A DNA stretch of 32,258 nucleotides from Spongospora subterranea f. sp. subterranea (Eukaryota; Endomyxa: Phytomyxea; Phytomyxea; Plasmodiophorida): NCBI GenBank assembly GCA_049724395.1, contig JAUGWO010000328.1, positions 1 to 32,258 of the forward strand. The letters run 5' to 3'. Each line of letters starts with the position of its first letter. Positions within the stretch are counted from its first letter, which is position 1. Shown here in pieces: positions 9,657 to 20,362 of the stretch. The notes under the pieces are model-generated. The model was not told the origin of the DNA and made no database searches. It saw only the letters and a list, made by a program, of their open reading frames with translations. A program made the translations under genes and the position numbers.

Positions 9657-10367
9657 ATGATCTGTGGATTTCGTCCAGGCGCTTTCGGCGGAGCGCTCTT
9701 CAGCAGTTATTCCCGTTATGGTCCCGCTGCGTTCGGCATGTCCCGAGTCTACGTAGTGCGACTGGAGGAAAATAAGTGGTACGTTGGCAGATCCGACAAT
9801 GTCCAGGGGCGATTCCGCCAACACGTCCAAGGGACTGGGAGCGCGTGGACGCAGCTCCATCGGCCGCTGTCGATCGAAGAGACTCGGCCCGTGGAGGGCG
9901 TGTTCAATGAGGATAATGTCGTCAAAGAATACATGATGAAATTTGGTATCGATAACGTCCGAGGAGGATCGTATTCTGCTGTCGAGCTGGACGAGAGATC
10001 GTTAGCGGTCCTGGAAAGGGAAATCCGAAACGCCATCGATGCCTGCTTTAAATGCGGGGAGTTGGGCCATTATTCATCGGACTGTCCTAACAGGTTCAAA
10101 CGCATTCCGAACATTAGCGGGAACGCCTCTCCAGCATCTGTTCGAACCGACGAACCGACCACCACCGCCATCAACCAGCACAGGCCGATAAGGATCCAGT
10201 TGTCGAACGCCGAACCAGCCCAAGCAATGAAACCGTTCTCGAGTTCGACTTGCGATAGTGCACCAGCCGCTGCGGAAATTGAGGATCGCTGCTTGCGATG
10301 CGGTAGAACAGGTCATGTGTCCAACATGTGCTATGCGAGAACAACGTTCGATGGTCGTCACTTCTAA
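9657..10367 (+). CDS. GIY-YIG nuclease-like protein with two CCHC zinc knuckles (copy 2)
   Basis: Intact 236-residue frame. Residues 31-107 form the GIY-YIG-type domain: VYVVRL and WYVG (GIY and YIG motifs), GRFRQH with the conserved Arg, GSAWT, KEYMMKFG with the likely catalytic Glu, and NVRGGSY. Two CCHC knuckles follow, CFKCGELGHYSSDC (130-143) and CLRCGRTGHVSNMC (212-225), joined by a Ser/Thr/Pro-rich linker. GIY-YIG folds cut DNA with one metal ion; CCHC knuckles bind single-stranded nucleic acid. The actual substrate is unknown. The start is supported by alignment with copy 1 (GFRPGAF against GIRAGAF). A poly(A) signal follows at 10448. Of the three copies this is the one most likely to be functional. 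A role in a mobile or virus-derived setting is possible but not shown. Confidence 0.8.
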   Translation: MICGFRPGAFGGALFSSYSRYGPAAFGMSRVYVVRLEENKWYVGRSDNVQGRFRQHVQGTGSAWTQLHRPLSIEETRPVEGVFNEDNVVKEYMMKFGIDNVRGGSYSAVELDERSLAVLEREIRNAIDACFKCGELGHYSSDCPNRFKRIPNISGNASPASVRTDEPTTTAINQHRPIRIQLSNAEPAQAMKPFSSSTCDSAPAAAEIEDRCLRCGRTGHVSNMCYARTTFDGRHF

Positions 10368-11522
10368 CATCTGCCCGTGTAAATCAAATTAAATCAAGGC
10401 GATTGCAGTGACAGGGATTCACCGCACTGCGCCTGTTAGGACGCCATAATAAACCGACGGGATAATGTGCTTCTTACGCCACATTCTCGATCAAAACACC
10501 TAATCCAGCTGGAACAGAGCGGACCTGTGATTCCGAGGCGGAATAAAACGGCCCGAGAAACTGTCCCTGTCCTGTTCATTCATCACTATTTTCTCAACGC
10601 GATTCCCCCATTTTCCGACCCGATTCCACATTCGCTCTTCATCCTCCCTAAATGCGACACACCATCGTATCCCGCTTTCCGTTCATGAATCCTGCTCCGA
10701 TCCGAAAACCGAAATCGAAATACTGTCTGAGCGAACACCGATCTCGGCCACACCATCTCGTCGATTGGCCTATTTCGCCGACTGACGACTGCATCGTTTC
10801 CCCACAGACCAACTTTTAGACGCTGTGCCCATGGCGCTAGGTTCAAAGTACATATTCTGAAAACACCACGGTTGGTCGTCAACATGCAGTTCAGCTGAAT
10901 ATCACCGCCCGATTATCGAGGGTCGCATACCTAACCAATAATGATCCCCCCTGACAAACAGCCCCGATCAAGGGCGTTTGGTCGTCCCCCAACGTCTCTT
11001 TGCTGTTGACCGAGGACGCATCAATGGAGGTGTAGTGGCCCCGGCGTGAAGCCCAAGAGAGGATCGAGACGCGCTGCGGGAAGAGAAGCCTTCCTTGTCG
11101 GGACTACAACATTTTCATTGATGTTCGCGTCGTCTGTTAAAACATCAAATCAACACAATGAACGGGTTCCACTGATCATGGAGCGGTGATCAGGACCATA
11201 GGGTGAAAATACTCAAACAAAGGGTCGACCAGGGCGTCACCAGCTCTCGTTGAACCGAAGGAGGATCTGACGACACAGGCAGAGCCAGCCAGTATGTTCA
11301 GATGGGTGTTATTTGGCGTCGAGAACGTGCGGTGAACGAAGTGTCGGAGCGACGCCGCCGCTGCTAGCACAGGCGACTGCAGATACGAGTGTTGTTGACG
11401 ATTGCCCCTGGCAAGATAACCCGCTTCCTACTGGCCAACGAACAATCAGACATAGACGAATGTGCCTGTTGACCGAGTTCCCGTCTGATCGTATGCGATC
11501 GACCCCAGGAGGCGATCGTGGC
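10127..11522 (+). repeat. Segmental duplication, right copy
   Basis: Partner of 16-1443. It starts inside GIY-YIG copy 2 and ends at GAGGCGATCGTGGC, after which the two loci are unrelated. Small indels are visible, for example a GTTAGGGGAG-type segment near 418 that is missing here at about 10,527. Its 3' flank holds no frame conserved with the left copy. Confidence 0.85.
10448..10453 (+). terminator. Poly(A) signal AATAAA of GIY-YIG copy 2
   Basis: AATAAACCG lies about 80 bases after the stop codon, at the same spacing as in the duplicated copy at 339. Confidence 0.6.
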
Positions 11523-13800
11523 GCCCGAAACCAGATTCCCATCTGACAAAATCCGCCCCATCATTTTAAACGCGTCTGTCGATCGGCTCCCGCAAATCGT
11601 ATTTCGCTGTTCCCAAAACCCTGTTCTGATCGATCGCTGGGAGTGTCAGCAGATGGGCATCGTTCTGGCGGCGGTCCAGGGAACTGACTCTGCCGGTCCA
11701 CGATGGCGATCCTCCCCCGTTCCTTGGTCGGTGTCGCCGAGCGCCATCGGGTCTGGTGTTATGGGTTGTGCCAGGATCGGTCACCACCATCGATCTGGTG
11801 AAGCCATGTCCCCGAGGAAATGAGCCAACGCCATGGCGGTCTGTTCGTTCCATGTCCAGAAGTGCCATTGAGTTGCCATCGGTTAACGATTGCCGGTCCC
11901 GACCCCACATCTCTGGACCCGCCATCATTTCAGGCCATAATCATTATCACAGTTACGACGGGTCGAACGGTGTCGTATTGTCGACGGTCGCGAATCGTCG
12001 CGTATGGACCGAACGCCAGGTTGATCGTGGGCGTTTGACGTGATTTGAATGGTGAGAGATATGTCTGGGAAAAAATAGTGGTGATCAAATTCATTACTGA
12101 CGTTCATTGACTGACATTGTTGATCATTAATGTTGGGCGAATAAGCGTCGACGCTTTGAATAAAGTTGAGCGGTGACTTCAATGCCAAATGAACTATACA
12201 ATAAACGAGTAAAATCACTAGGGGAAACTATTGGAAAACGAGTGTAATATCACTCTACTATACGTGCAGTTCAATAACGTCCCCAACCGCTCCAACAATG
12301 GTCAATCACAGCGAAATGGCCAACAATAAAAAAGGGATTCGGAATCACTATGAACTTTCCGAATGCCCAAAATTCCCCTCTCCACAGAATAGACAGGTTT
12401 TCGGAACCTTTGTTGACTACAGCCCGAGTCGTGTCGCCATGTTCAACGATGGCGATTATCGATATTCTGAGAGTGGGTGATATCGGGTACATCGTCTGGG
12501 CCAACGATCGCCGAGCAAGCTCGTGAATCCGGCACAAAACTGGTCGTCCGAATTCAACGGCACATTCAACGTCAATCGTCATCCCCGTTTCCCAAACGCG
12601 CGTTGCAAAAATTGACTGCAACGGTGTCCGTTTTTTTTGTTTGGCAACCCCATCGACGTGGGATGGGCGGGAGTCGTTCTGATAATCAACACGACATCGC
12701 TCGGGAATGGCCCAGTAATATTCGCTCGACCATACGATCATGCGGTCGGAACGGCAATCCACAAGGACTCGGGGCGTCGTGGACGAAATGAACCCCGAGG
12801 AAATGGGGGTGGAGGTCGAGACAGTCGCTACCCCGTTCCTGGTGTGTGTTCGGCCACGAACAACTTGGGGACAAAACACCAATAACGAAAACACGAAACT
12901 TGAAGTGCGATTGCCGAGATGTTTTGGGCGATCAGGGTTTTGGCGATAGGTCATGTTGAGCCCGGTCCCATTAGCCCCAAGCGCGGTCTGGACATCATTA
13001 CAGGTGAATCATCATCATCGTTAGAAACAAGGAACCCCAGCACAGTATGTGTGTGTGTGTGCAGTGTCCGACCGACCCATGTAGCGCCATCGCGGCCGAA
13101 ACGCCCAGCATCAACTCGGACTGCAATGGCCCCCAGAACGTGAACGCATCGGCATTTGAGGGACAGACGACGAGAGGCGTCGCTCGCCCCAGTCCTCAAC
13201 CGCCCAACTCGATCGTCCCCACAACAAGAGCGACCAACACCATTTCTAGAAAAAAACGGACAGGGGAATCGTTCGTGTTCGAATTGTTCAGATCATCTCA
13301 AACGAGAGCCCTGAGAATTGGAATCTGGTCCCAGTTGTGCCCTCTGACGACGGTACCGAGCACGACGACACCTGACGTCGTTCGGCATCGTCACGATTAT
13401 CGGCGCATTTGCCGCCGCGCGAAACACATTTTCGCAACAAAATCCATCACAATCTGTTTCGTCGACGACCCGATTTGACAGATTGAGAATTGCCCGAGAT
13501 TGTGATCGATAATCGTTGTCCAGTTCAGTACAGGGTGGGCGATTTCCTGGGAACGGGCTCAACATTAAACCGAAACGGGGTCCGAGGGTTTTCGGACAAT
13601 GTTCGGCGAACAACGACACCGCGTCGAGTAAAAACACGCGAGATTTGTCAGAACAACAAGGACGTTGTTCTCGTCCCGAAAAAACCGGTTCTGTATTTGT
13701 AAATGACGACGAGGTATTCCCCGTTATCGAGTAATTTATCGCCAGATCACTGCGGTCCTATCGACGAGAACGACGAATCAGAGCGAGATCCGGAGGGAGA
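11523..13800. other. 2.3 kb without recognisable genes
   Basis: Several frames of 70-230 codons overlap on both strands, but none has a recognisable motif or a match elsewhere in the window. A short GT microsatellite lies near 13,047. Composition is similar to the GC-richer part of the window. It could hold exons of a spliced gene that I cannot resolve. Confidence 0.35.
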
Positions 13801-14149
13801 TCATCAATGAATGAGGGAAGGCGGTGTCCGACCTGAACGAAGGCGAACCCCGATCGGTTCACCGGACTGGCGCTCTGGGCAATTCAAACACGAACAGGAT
13901 CGACCGCATCGACAGATCTCGCGCGCTCCACAATCGCAATCGGCCACACCTTCGCCCGCGAAACACACACACAGGGTCAAACACCACACAGCGACGGCGA
14001 CAAACGACCACAGATTACCACGACATTGGCAGGATTTCGACGGGGCGATCGGTGGAGATCGCGATGGGCAATCGGGACATCGACAGTCTTCGCGACAGAT
14101 ACACGGTTCTCGTCCTGATCAGGAATCAGAAAACAGAGGGGGTGTGAAC

Positions 14150-14737
14150 GATACACCATCAGACATCTCAACCACAACTACACCATCAGGCCCTTTGCTC
14201 AACGACTTCAAGGGCTTCGTCAAAGTTCTTGACGACCGATTTGGTGATCCAAATCGTCAGCAGACTGCAGTCAATCGTCTAATCACTCTCAAGCAGGGAA
14301 GAACGACAGTAGCTGCCTACTCTACAGAAGTTCAAAATATCTTGGCCGACGCCAATTATGATGACGCTGCGGCTCGAGATGTATTTCGCCGAGGATTGAA
14401 CGATGACGTGAAGGACCTGTTATTGTCCCTGGCGCCATCTCAATCGCTCATTGAGCTCATTCAAGGGGCAATCTCCTGTGATAATCGACTGGAGGAGCGA
14501 CGTCGTGAACGTCGTGGTCAGACAGCTGCACCAGCATTTATGAAATCGCAACCAATTGATGATCCGATGATCATTGACTCGGCGCGGTCTGTCGGGTCTC
14601 GTTGCCCTTTGTCGCAGGCCGAAAGGCAGAGGCGTTTCGACAACAGACTTTGCCTTTACTGTGGAGATGGAGGCCACATTGCGAATACGTGTCCTATTCT
14701 TGCCAAGCGGCAGGGAAATGGATCCAGGCGGGACTGA
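14150..14737 (+). pseudogene. Ty3-type gag fossil
   Basis: This part matches the Ty3/gypsy Gag pattern: a helical capsid-like region (FGDPNRQQTAVNRL, LKQGRTTVAAY, FRRGLNDDVKDLL), an Arg/Glu-rich stretch, then a CCHC knuckle CLYCGDGGHIANTC. It resembles the gag remnant of the minus-strand Ty3 fossil at 32.0-32.26 kb (VAAY, KGLNDQIKD), so both belong to related lineages. Confidence 0.75.
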
Positions 14738-14938
14738 ACGTGTCGGTCGTCACGCCTGGATCGAGCAATACAGAAACTGGTGCTCACCTAAAATCCGACT
14801 TCTGCAACACCATGACCATTGGAGATCTACAATTTGACCATAGTATTAATTCTTATCAGTTAACGAATTCTTCCCTTCTTACTTTTCGAATCAATCTGAA
14901 ACTACCAACCTGCCCTCCTCTATCTCTGGTGGCCATGT

Positions 14939-15259
14939 TTGGACAGTGGTGCTAGTAATAATCTCATCGATCGCGATATCGCAGAACGGCTGAACCTAGA
15001 ATTTGTCAAAAAGACCAGGGCGGTATCACTGCAAGTTATCGACGGGCGTCTCCTTTCACCAGTAGAATACGAAACTGTTCTGCTGAACGTCACTATCGCC
15101 GGACACGAAGAATGGATTTCCTTCAACGTGATCCAGTCACCTCATGCGGAGGTTATCCTAGGAATCCCCTGGCTGAGGAACCCAACCCAGATATTGATTG
15201 GTGCCGGTGGAGCATCAACTTCAGCAACTGCTCTGGCAAATGTTGTCAAATTCCTGTAA
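14939..15259 (+). pseudogene. Ty3-type protease fossil
   Basis: Retropepsin-like signature MDSGASNNLID near the start and VILGIPWLRNP near the end, the typical order for a Ty3 aspartic protease. The same two landmarks occur in the Ty3 fossil at 31.5-31.95 kb. Confidence 0.7.
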
Positions 15260-15439
15260 CAGCAGAGCACAACATTGAACCTGAACATGTTCTCGGTGAA
15301 TTGGCAGCGACTCAGAATCCGAGTGATCTCGTCCTTGCCGCTCAAGATGACCAGCTTGTTGTGACCAGGAACATACGACCAGAGGATGAGCACCATAACA
15401 AGCACAATCCCGCAAAGTCCCCATTCGCAGTTCCAATTC

Positions 15440-16145
15440 CGGGGGATTTCAATCGCTCTCATGACCTCGTGCGATGGCCATCATCGCCTGTGCCACTGCA
15501 ATCTAAGAAATATCAAATGGATGGCCGCCCATGGACTAACGGAAGGCATCAATGTCTTTACCAACTAAGATCCAGCATTTCTGTGAGGATTGTGCCGTTG
15601 CCAAAGCTCGTGAACAGCCATTCCCAACCAGGGCCAAGGAGAAATATTGGCACCTTCTTGAGCGGATTAATGTAGATGAATGCGGTCCACTCCCCACACC
15701 GTCCTTAGATGGAGAGCGATACTTTATAACATTCTCTGAACACGCTTCCGGGATGAAGATTACCTTTCTTTTGCACCAGAAGAACGAAGCTTTCGAAAGG
15801 TTTCGCGAACTGAAGACTCGACTTGAAAACCAGACTGGACAGACAGTTAAGATCCTCCTTGGCGACAACGACAATGTGTTTGTCAACACCAAGTTCATGA
15901 ATTATCTCGTCAAGAATGGAACTGAGTGGCAGTCTACTGTGGAGTATTCGTCAGAACAAAATGGGGTTTCCGAGAGAGGCCATCTAACTCTCATGGACGC
16001 GGTTCACGCCAGATTACCCAAATCTTTCTGGGGACCTGCGATCTTGACATCGTCTCATGTTCACAATGTCTGCCCACATCCAAAGGACCCTAACACCACT
16101 CCACACGAAGTTCTGAGGATATCCACCCAGACATCCGCTACTTGA
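15440..16145 (+). pseudogene. Ty1/copia-type integrase fossil
   Basis: A pre-integrase zinc region (HRLCHCNLRNIK, then CEDCAVAKA) is followed by an integrase core with VDECGPLPTPS, LGDNDNVFVN and YSSEQNGVSER. This order and the EQNGVSER motif are typical of copia and not of Ty3 elements. Confidence 0.8.
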
Positions 16146-16496
16146 GAACGTTCGGTTGCGATGCTTATGGATTTATCCAGCATGAGCTTCGTAAGAAACT
16201 GGATCCAAGAGCTCGCAAAGGAATTTTGATCGGCTATGCGAACCATTAAAAGGGGTACATCCTCTTCCACCCTGACCTTGGATTGTCGAAGGTTTACCGC
16301 AGTGTTGTCTTCAATGAGGAGGGATTTGGGAACAGACCGGCAGAAGATGTACTGGCCGACACGCCAGAACCTGAAGATACGTTTGATCTCGATTATCTAC
16401 CGGAGCAAAAGATGGTTCAACAGAAATCGTCGAAATCGATCAGGAAAATGAAGCAGTTTGCTCATCAAAGCGGTCTCGAAAAACCCCGAATAGGTT

Positions 16497-17540
16497 TTGG
16501 AGATCCAGTTCACCACTCGTGGATTAACCCTTGTGAGACAATCAGAGGTCGATAGTTCACACACTCCTACGACATATGAAGAGGCCATCGCCAGTCCGGA
16601 CGCTCAATTGTGGACAGCAGCAATCAATGAAGAGCTTAACAACCTTTTAGACCACAAAACCTGGCAAGAGGTTGACAAAGTCCCAACAACAACGAGATCG
16701 ATCGGTAGCCGGTGGTTGTTCAAAATTAAGAGAATTAGGCGAAACCAAATACCTTTTGATTCCAAGTGGGTGCTACGTCATCTAGATGAGCAAATTACTC
16801 TTCGGTTCAAAGCCCGCCTCGTAATTCAAGGGTTTTCGGCAACGCTATGGAATTGACTATTCTACCACATATGCACCGGTGATGCGCTGCGATATCCTAC
16901 GATTAATGCTTGCATTGTGTTCACAGGACAAAGATATTGTGGCCGAACAACTGGATGTAGTGGGGGGGGGGGTTCTTAATGCCACCTTATCAGAGGAGAT
17001 CTATGTGAATATTCCCAAAGGAATGAAAACTCAGGCAGAGGCTCTCAACTGCTTCGGTCTATATATGGACTTAAGCAGGATCCTCACGATTGGGATACTG
17101 TTATCGACAAGGATCTTGTTGAGGAACTGGGGTTCATCCGCACCAGATCAACTCCTTGTCTCTATCATGAGCGAACAGCTGTTCACCGCTTTGTTATTAT
17201 TGGCTGGTATGTGGATGACATGTCGATCATCGGCCATCCTGAGCTGGTCCACGACGCCAAAGCCTCTCTCGCTGCACACTTCCAGGTGTCAGATCTGGGA
17301 TCTCTTCAATCGTGTATCGGAGTGGAGATCATGCGCGATCTCAACATTGAAAACATTTTCTTGTCGCAGTCTCGCTATCTTGAGGCGATATTGGAGATTT
17401 ATGGTGTGGCCCACTCGAAACCCGTTCCTACACCAGCTACTCCAGACCTGAAACTGTCGAGCGACATGAGCCCCCAAACAGACATGGACCAGGAGCTTGT
17501 AGCCATTGAACAAGTTAGGATCAACTATCGCGCTGCAGTT
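16497..17540 (+). pseudogene. Ty1/copia-type reverse transcriptase fossil
   Basis: Copia RT landmarks occur in order: YEEAIASPDAQLW, the WLFKIKR block, KARLVIQGF, and VDDMSIIG at the polymerase active-site motif, then LGSLQSCIGVEI. The RNase H region is largely missing at the right edge. Broken. Confidence 0.8.
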
Positions 17541-17889
17541 CCATCTAACGCGCGCTCACGATATTTATCGCGAAGAGCGAATTTGACGGCGAATTGGCGC
17601 CGATCTGTGATTCATCGAATGGCGTGTGGCGCTAGATCAACACGCGGGTTTGAACCGGGAATATCGCTGGGACTTGTTCATCGCGATCGATGAGCGGTTT
17701 GTTGGCGGCGGCGACGACGACCTCCAGTGCCGTTTTCTGTGTCGATCTCTGGAATATTGTGGTGTGTGAAGCGGCGACGATCGTTGAACAAACGGCACTG
17801 GGTGAACTGATTCCCTGGTGAGGACTCGGACCATTTGTCGACAACACACACCCCATTGCCGTTGTCTCGTCGTCGACGTCGAGAGCACC

Positions 17890-18411
17890 ATGTTCGAGAT
17901 CGGGAACCAGCGTCTGAACGCCCTGGAGCTGTTCCGCGACCTGCTCCTGATCGTCCTCTTCATCTTGGCGACCGCGCTCAGCAACGCCGTCATCGCCATC
18001 GTCTCGTTGATCTCCCGTATCGACCCCGTCTTCACCGTCGTCGTGATCCCGTTCCTGCGATCGATCGCGTTCGTGAACGGGATCCGCGACCGCCTCTGGG
18101 TGGTGGCCGGCGCCGTCGCCGGGGCGATCGTCCACCCGATCGCTGTCCTGCTGTCGTCCCCGTTCCTGCTTGTCCGATCGCTCTGGGGCCGTCGCTACCT
18201 GGCTCCGTTCCGCCGCCCGATCGGCCACCTGTCCACGACGCTGCTCTTCGAGCTGTTGTCGCGATCGTCGGTCGACCCGGGGAAACAGCCCACCGTCCCC
18301 GACATCATTCGCCACGACCCCCTCCTGTTGTTCGCCATCCCCCTCATCGTCTGTCGCACGATCCAGCGATCGGTCAACGCCTATATATCGTCGGCGCTGC
18401 TCAACACGTGA
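17890..18411 (+). CDS. Multi-pass membrane protein, unknown family
   Basis: 173 residues from the ATG at 17890 (context GCACCATGT); the frame is open upstream to 17818, but that extension is not hydrophobic. Hydrophobic segments lie at about residues 14-42 (LLLIVLFILATALSN), 45-63, 70-96 (VVAGAVAGAIVHPIAVLL) and 147-158 (LLLFAIPLIVC). Third codon positions are strongly C/G (GCC, ATC, CTG, CGC), unlike most neighbouring frames, which suggests a real, selected and perhaps well-expressed host gene. AATAAA follows at 18451. I do not recognise the family. The mirror-image hydrophilic frame on the minus strand is a by-product of this codon bias. Introns and an upstream exon cannot be excluded. Confidence 0.55.
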   Translation: MFEIGNQRLNALELFRDLLLIVLFILATALSNAVIAIVSLISRIDPVFTVVVIPFLRSIAFVNGIRDRLWVVAGAVAGAIVHPIAVLLSSPFLLVRSLWGRRYLAPFRRPIGHLSTTLLFELLSRSSVDPGKQPTVPDIIRHDPLLLFAIPLIVCRTIQRSVNAYISSALLNT

Positions 18412-18450
18412 TCCTGGCCCGTATTATCGCCACCTTCGTTCGTCGCCGAA

Positions 18451-18456
18451 AATAAA
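18451..18456 (+). terminator. Poly(A) signal AATAAA after the membrane protein gene
   Basis: AATAAACCG lies 40 bases after the stop codon. The extended form is the same as that after the GIY-YIG genes. Confidence 0.55.
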
Positions 18457-18459
18457 CCG

Positions 18460-19540
18460 CAAACGGCGACCGAAACCCCATTTCGCGTGTGTTCTCCACA
18501 GATTTTTTTTGTTCTCTGAAACCAGATCGGACGATGATCGTTTTGGGCGAAGGGACCGAATGGTGAAATGGAACAAGGAACTCGCGTCCCCGACAAAGGA
18601 ACAATCGTTCTCCGGAACCCTGTTTTCTCGTCGTTGGAGATTGTTGTTTTGTTGTGGAACCGCCCGCGATCATTCGAGGGCGATCGGCCGAAACACAGTC
18701 GATCAGCTGAAACACCGGCGGCGACGATCGCCATCGATCGACCACACCCGCGGACGAACGTGTTCCGCTCAGGGCCCAGACGATGATCGTGGGAACGGGA
18801 CACGATCTGGTGTCGTTGGTTTTCTTTGCGTGTGTGTGTGCTGTTTTCTGGAAAACGAAAACCGTGTTCGAGATGGATCATGGGCGAGATCGCGACGACA
18901 CACACCGATCAATTCCGCAACCGACGTGGCGTTGAACGATCTCTGACCAGACCATGATAATGACCACAAAACCAAATTGAAAAACAGAGTGATTTAGGAG
19001 GTTTTGGAAATCTGTTTTCGACATCTGAACATGTGTTTGATTCGGAATCGACCTGACCAGTGAGGAACGGCGTTTCCTTTTCAACTCACACATTGAAGTC
19101 CCATCTCGACAAAACTGTGGATCAATGTTTGAGCAGCTGAACCAAGAAAACAAGTTTGATATCGCAATCCTTGTTCGCTCGGAAATCTGATGCCCTGAGA
19201 TACCAAAGCTGAGCAATGATGCCGATGTGGAATCGAAGTATTGTGTCTGGGACCAATATACGATGGGAATGTGAGGATTTCACCACAGTGACCAGGAACT
19301 ATCAAAAACATCGAAAGAATCTCTACTGACAATGTCTTCCATCGCTTCACTATTGCACAACGGGAATATCATCACCTTAAACCCATTCAACGGTTATCAC
19401 GTTGTGTTTCATTATTTCGTTGTTTCAAATATCCTGATTTGTCACATCATCTCTAGTAATCAAGTTATATCAGACAATCGTGACGAGGAATATAAACAAT
19501 AAATATTTCAGGTCCCTTATAATATACCAGATCCGATCAT
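18460..19540. other. 1.1 kb without recognisable genes
   Basis: Frames on both strands overlap and show no motif. The last part (from about 19,360) may be outer flank of cassette II, but I could align nothing confidently before about 19,545. Confidence 0.35.
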
Positions 19541-19738
19541 GGACTGTTCGCCATTGCCTCTTCAAACTTGATTGCCAGTGAGAGGTTGGTAGTTCTAACA
19601 CTGTTGAGAACGGTTATCACGTTCATGTTGGTCAATAGCGGGAGAAGATCATTAACAGCACAATCCCAGATAGTTATGGTCATTAAGATCTGTTGGGAAT
19701 ATCATAACAGGTGACACACTAACACAAAGCGGCGTTAG

Positions 19739-19885
19739 GTTCTTAGATATTGCCAGTTAGGAGATAGACTCAATGATCGATTGAAGTGGAACGATTATGA
19801 AACTCTGTCGATCTGGATATTACTGTTGGGATTTGGAATCGTTTTTGGAGTTCAACTGCTGAGGAATAGGATCATAAAAACCTGA
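19739..19885 (+). CDS. Membrane-protein C-terminus, cassette II
   Basis: A 48-codon open stretch with no Met start, ending TGA 19,883-19,885. It contains LSIWILLLGFGIVF and the tail RNRIIKT, nearly the same as cassette I. It is either the last exon of a spliced gene or a remnant. It converges with the secreted-protein frames on the minus strand. Confidence 0.4.
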   Translation, partial: VLRYCQLGDRLNDRLKWNDYETLSIWILLLGFGIVFGVQLLRNRIIKT

Positions 19886-19971
19886 TGTATTCAATATGGG
19901 GTGAAAAACCGGGTATTGGTGAAAGCGCCACTTCTGGTGACTGATCTTGATCAAGGGAATACTCATTGGTT

Positions 19972-20346
19972 TTATCCCGACGACTCCCCCTCGCTGCAGC
20001 CCCAGAATAAGGGCAGACTGTCTTTTGTTTTATACCATAAGAGCGACGCCATAATGTGGGAGATCAGTTGGTCTTGTAATTTTATTGTGTCTTTGACCTT
20101 CAACATGAACTGTTTGATCGACTGGGCGGCCTCAGACCCAAGAAGGCCATCACCAACGACCCAAATGGCGATTCCGACAACTTGATCGCACACACCATTC
20201 CCTGTTCGACGAAGATCTTCACCGAGACGATTTTCCAATATATCTAATTCGATCAGGTGTTCCTTGTTGGTCTTGATCAGATCACACTGGGACAAAAATT
20301 CCTCAAAGCGATCGTTCATCCAATTTGGAAGAACAAATTCTCCCAA
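19972..20346 (-). pseudogene. Secreted-protein C-terminal domain, cassette II
   Basis: A 124-codon frame homologous to the C-terminal half of the cassette I protein: WMNDRFEEFL against WSDERFPEFL, EAAQSIKQFMLKV against EEPIKEFMLMV, and HIMASLLWYKTK against RVMASLFYHQTK. It is well diverged at protein level although the flanking DNA is very similar, which fits fast evolution or decay. It is not in one frame with the signal peptide at 20,967, so the copy is spliced or broken. Confidence 0.5.
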
Positions 20347-20362
20347 TCCTCATTCGATAGTT

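Larger units (their letters stand above)
13810..17540 (+). mobile_element. Composite LTR-retrotransposon fossil (Ty3-type part then Ty1/copia-type part)
   Basis: Two different retroelement lineages lie head to tail on the plus strand. The left part, to about 15.26 kb, has a Ty3-type gag with a zinc knuckle and a retropepsin-like protease. The right part, from about 15.45 kb, has a copia-type pre-integrase zinc region, integrase core and reverse transcriptase. No LTRs were identified and the outer limits are estimates; the left edge may lie nearer 14.15 kb. It is broken, with roughly half a dozen or more breaks in the copia part. Fairly old, judging by decay. A simple explanation is a nested or truncated insertion rather than a true chimeric element. 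Confidence 0.7.

Noticed and set aside
12271-12954. 227-codon minus-strand frame
   Set aside because: No motif, no repeat partner, and competing frames of similar quality on the plus strand (12,477-12,885); nothing chooses between them.
13047-13478. 143-codon plus-strand frame
   Set aside because: Begins in a GT microsatellite and shows no recognisable domain.
13824-14147. 107-codon plus-strand frame beside the Ty3 gag fossil
   Set aside because: May be element leader or N-terminal gag sequence, or host DNA; no motif decides, so not called separately.
17632-18315. 227-codon minus-strand frame rich in Arg, Asp, Gln
   Set aside because: It mirrors the GC-rich hydrophobic plus-strand gene; such charged, low-complexity products are the usual antisense by-product.
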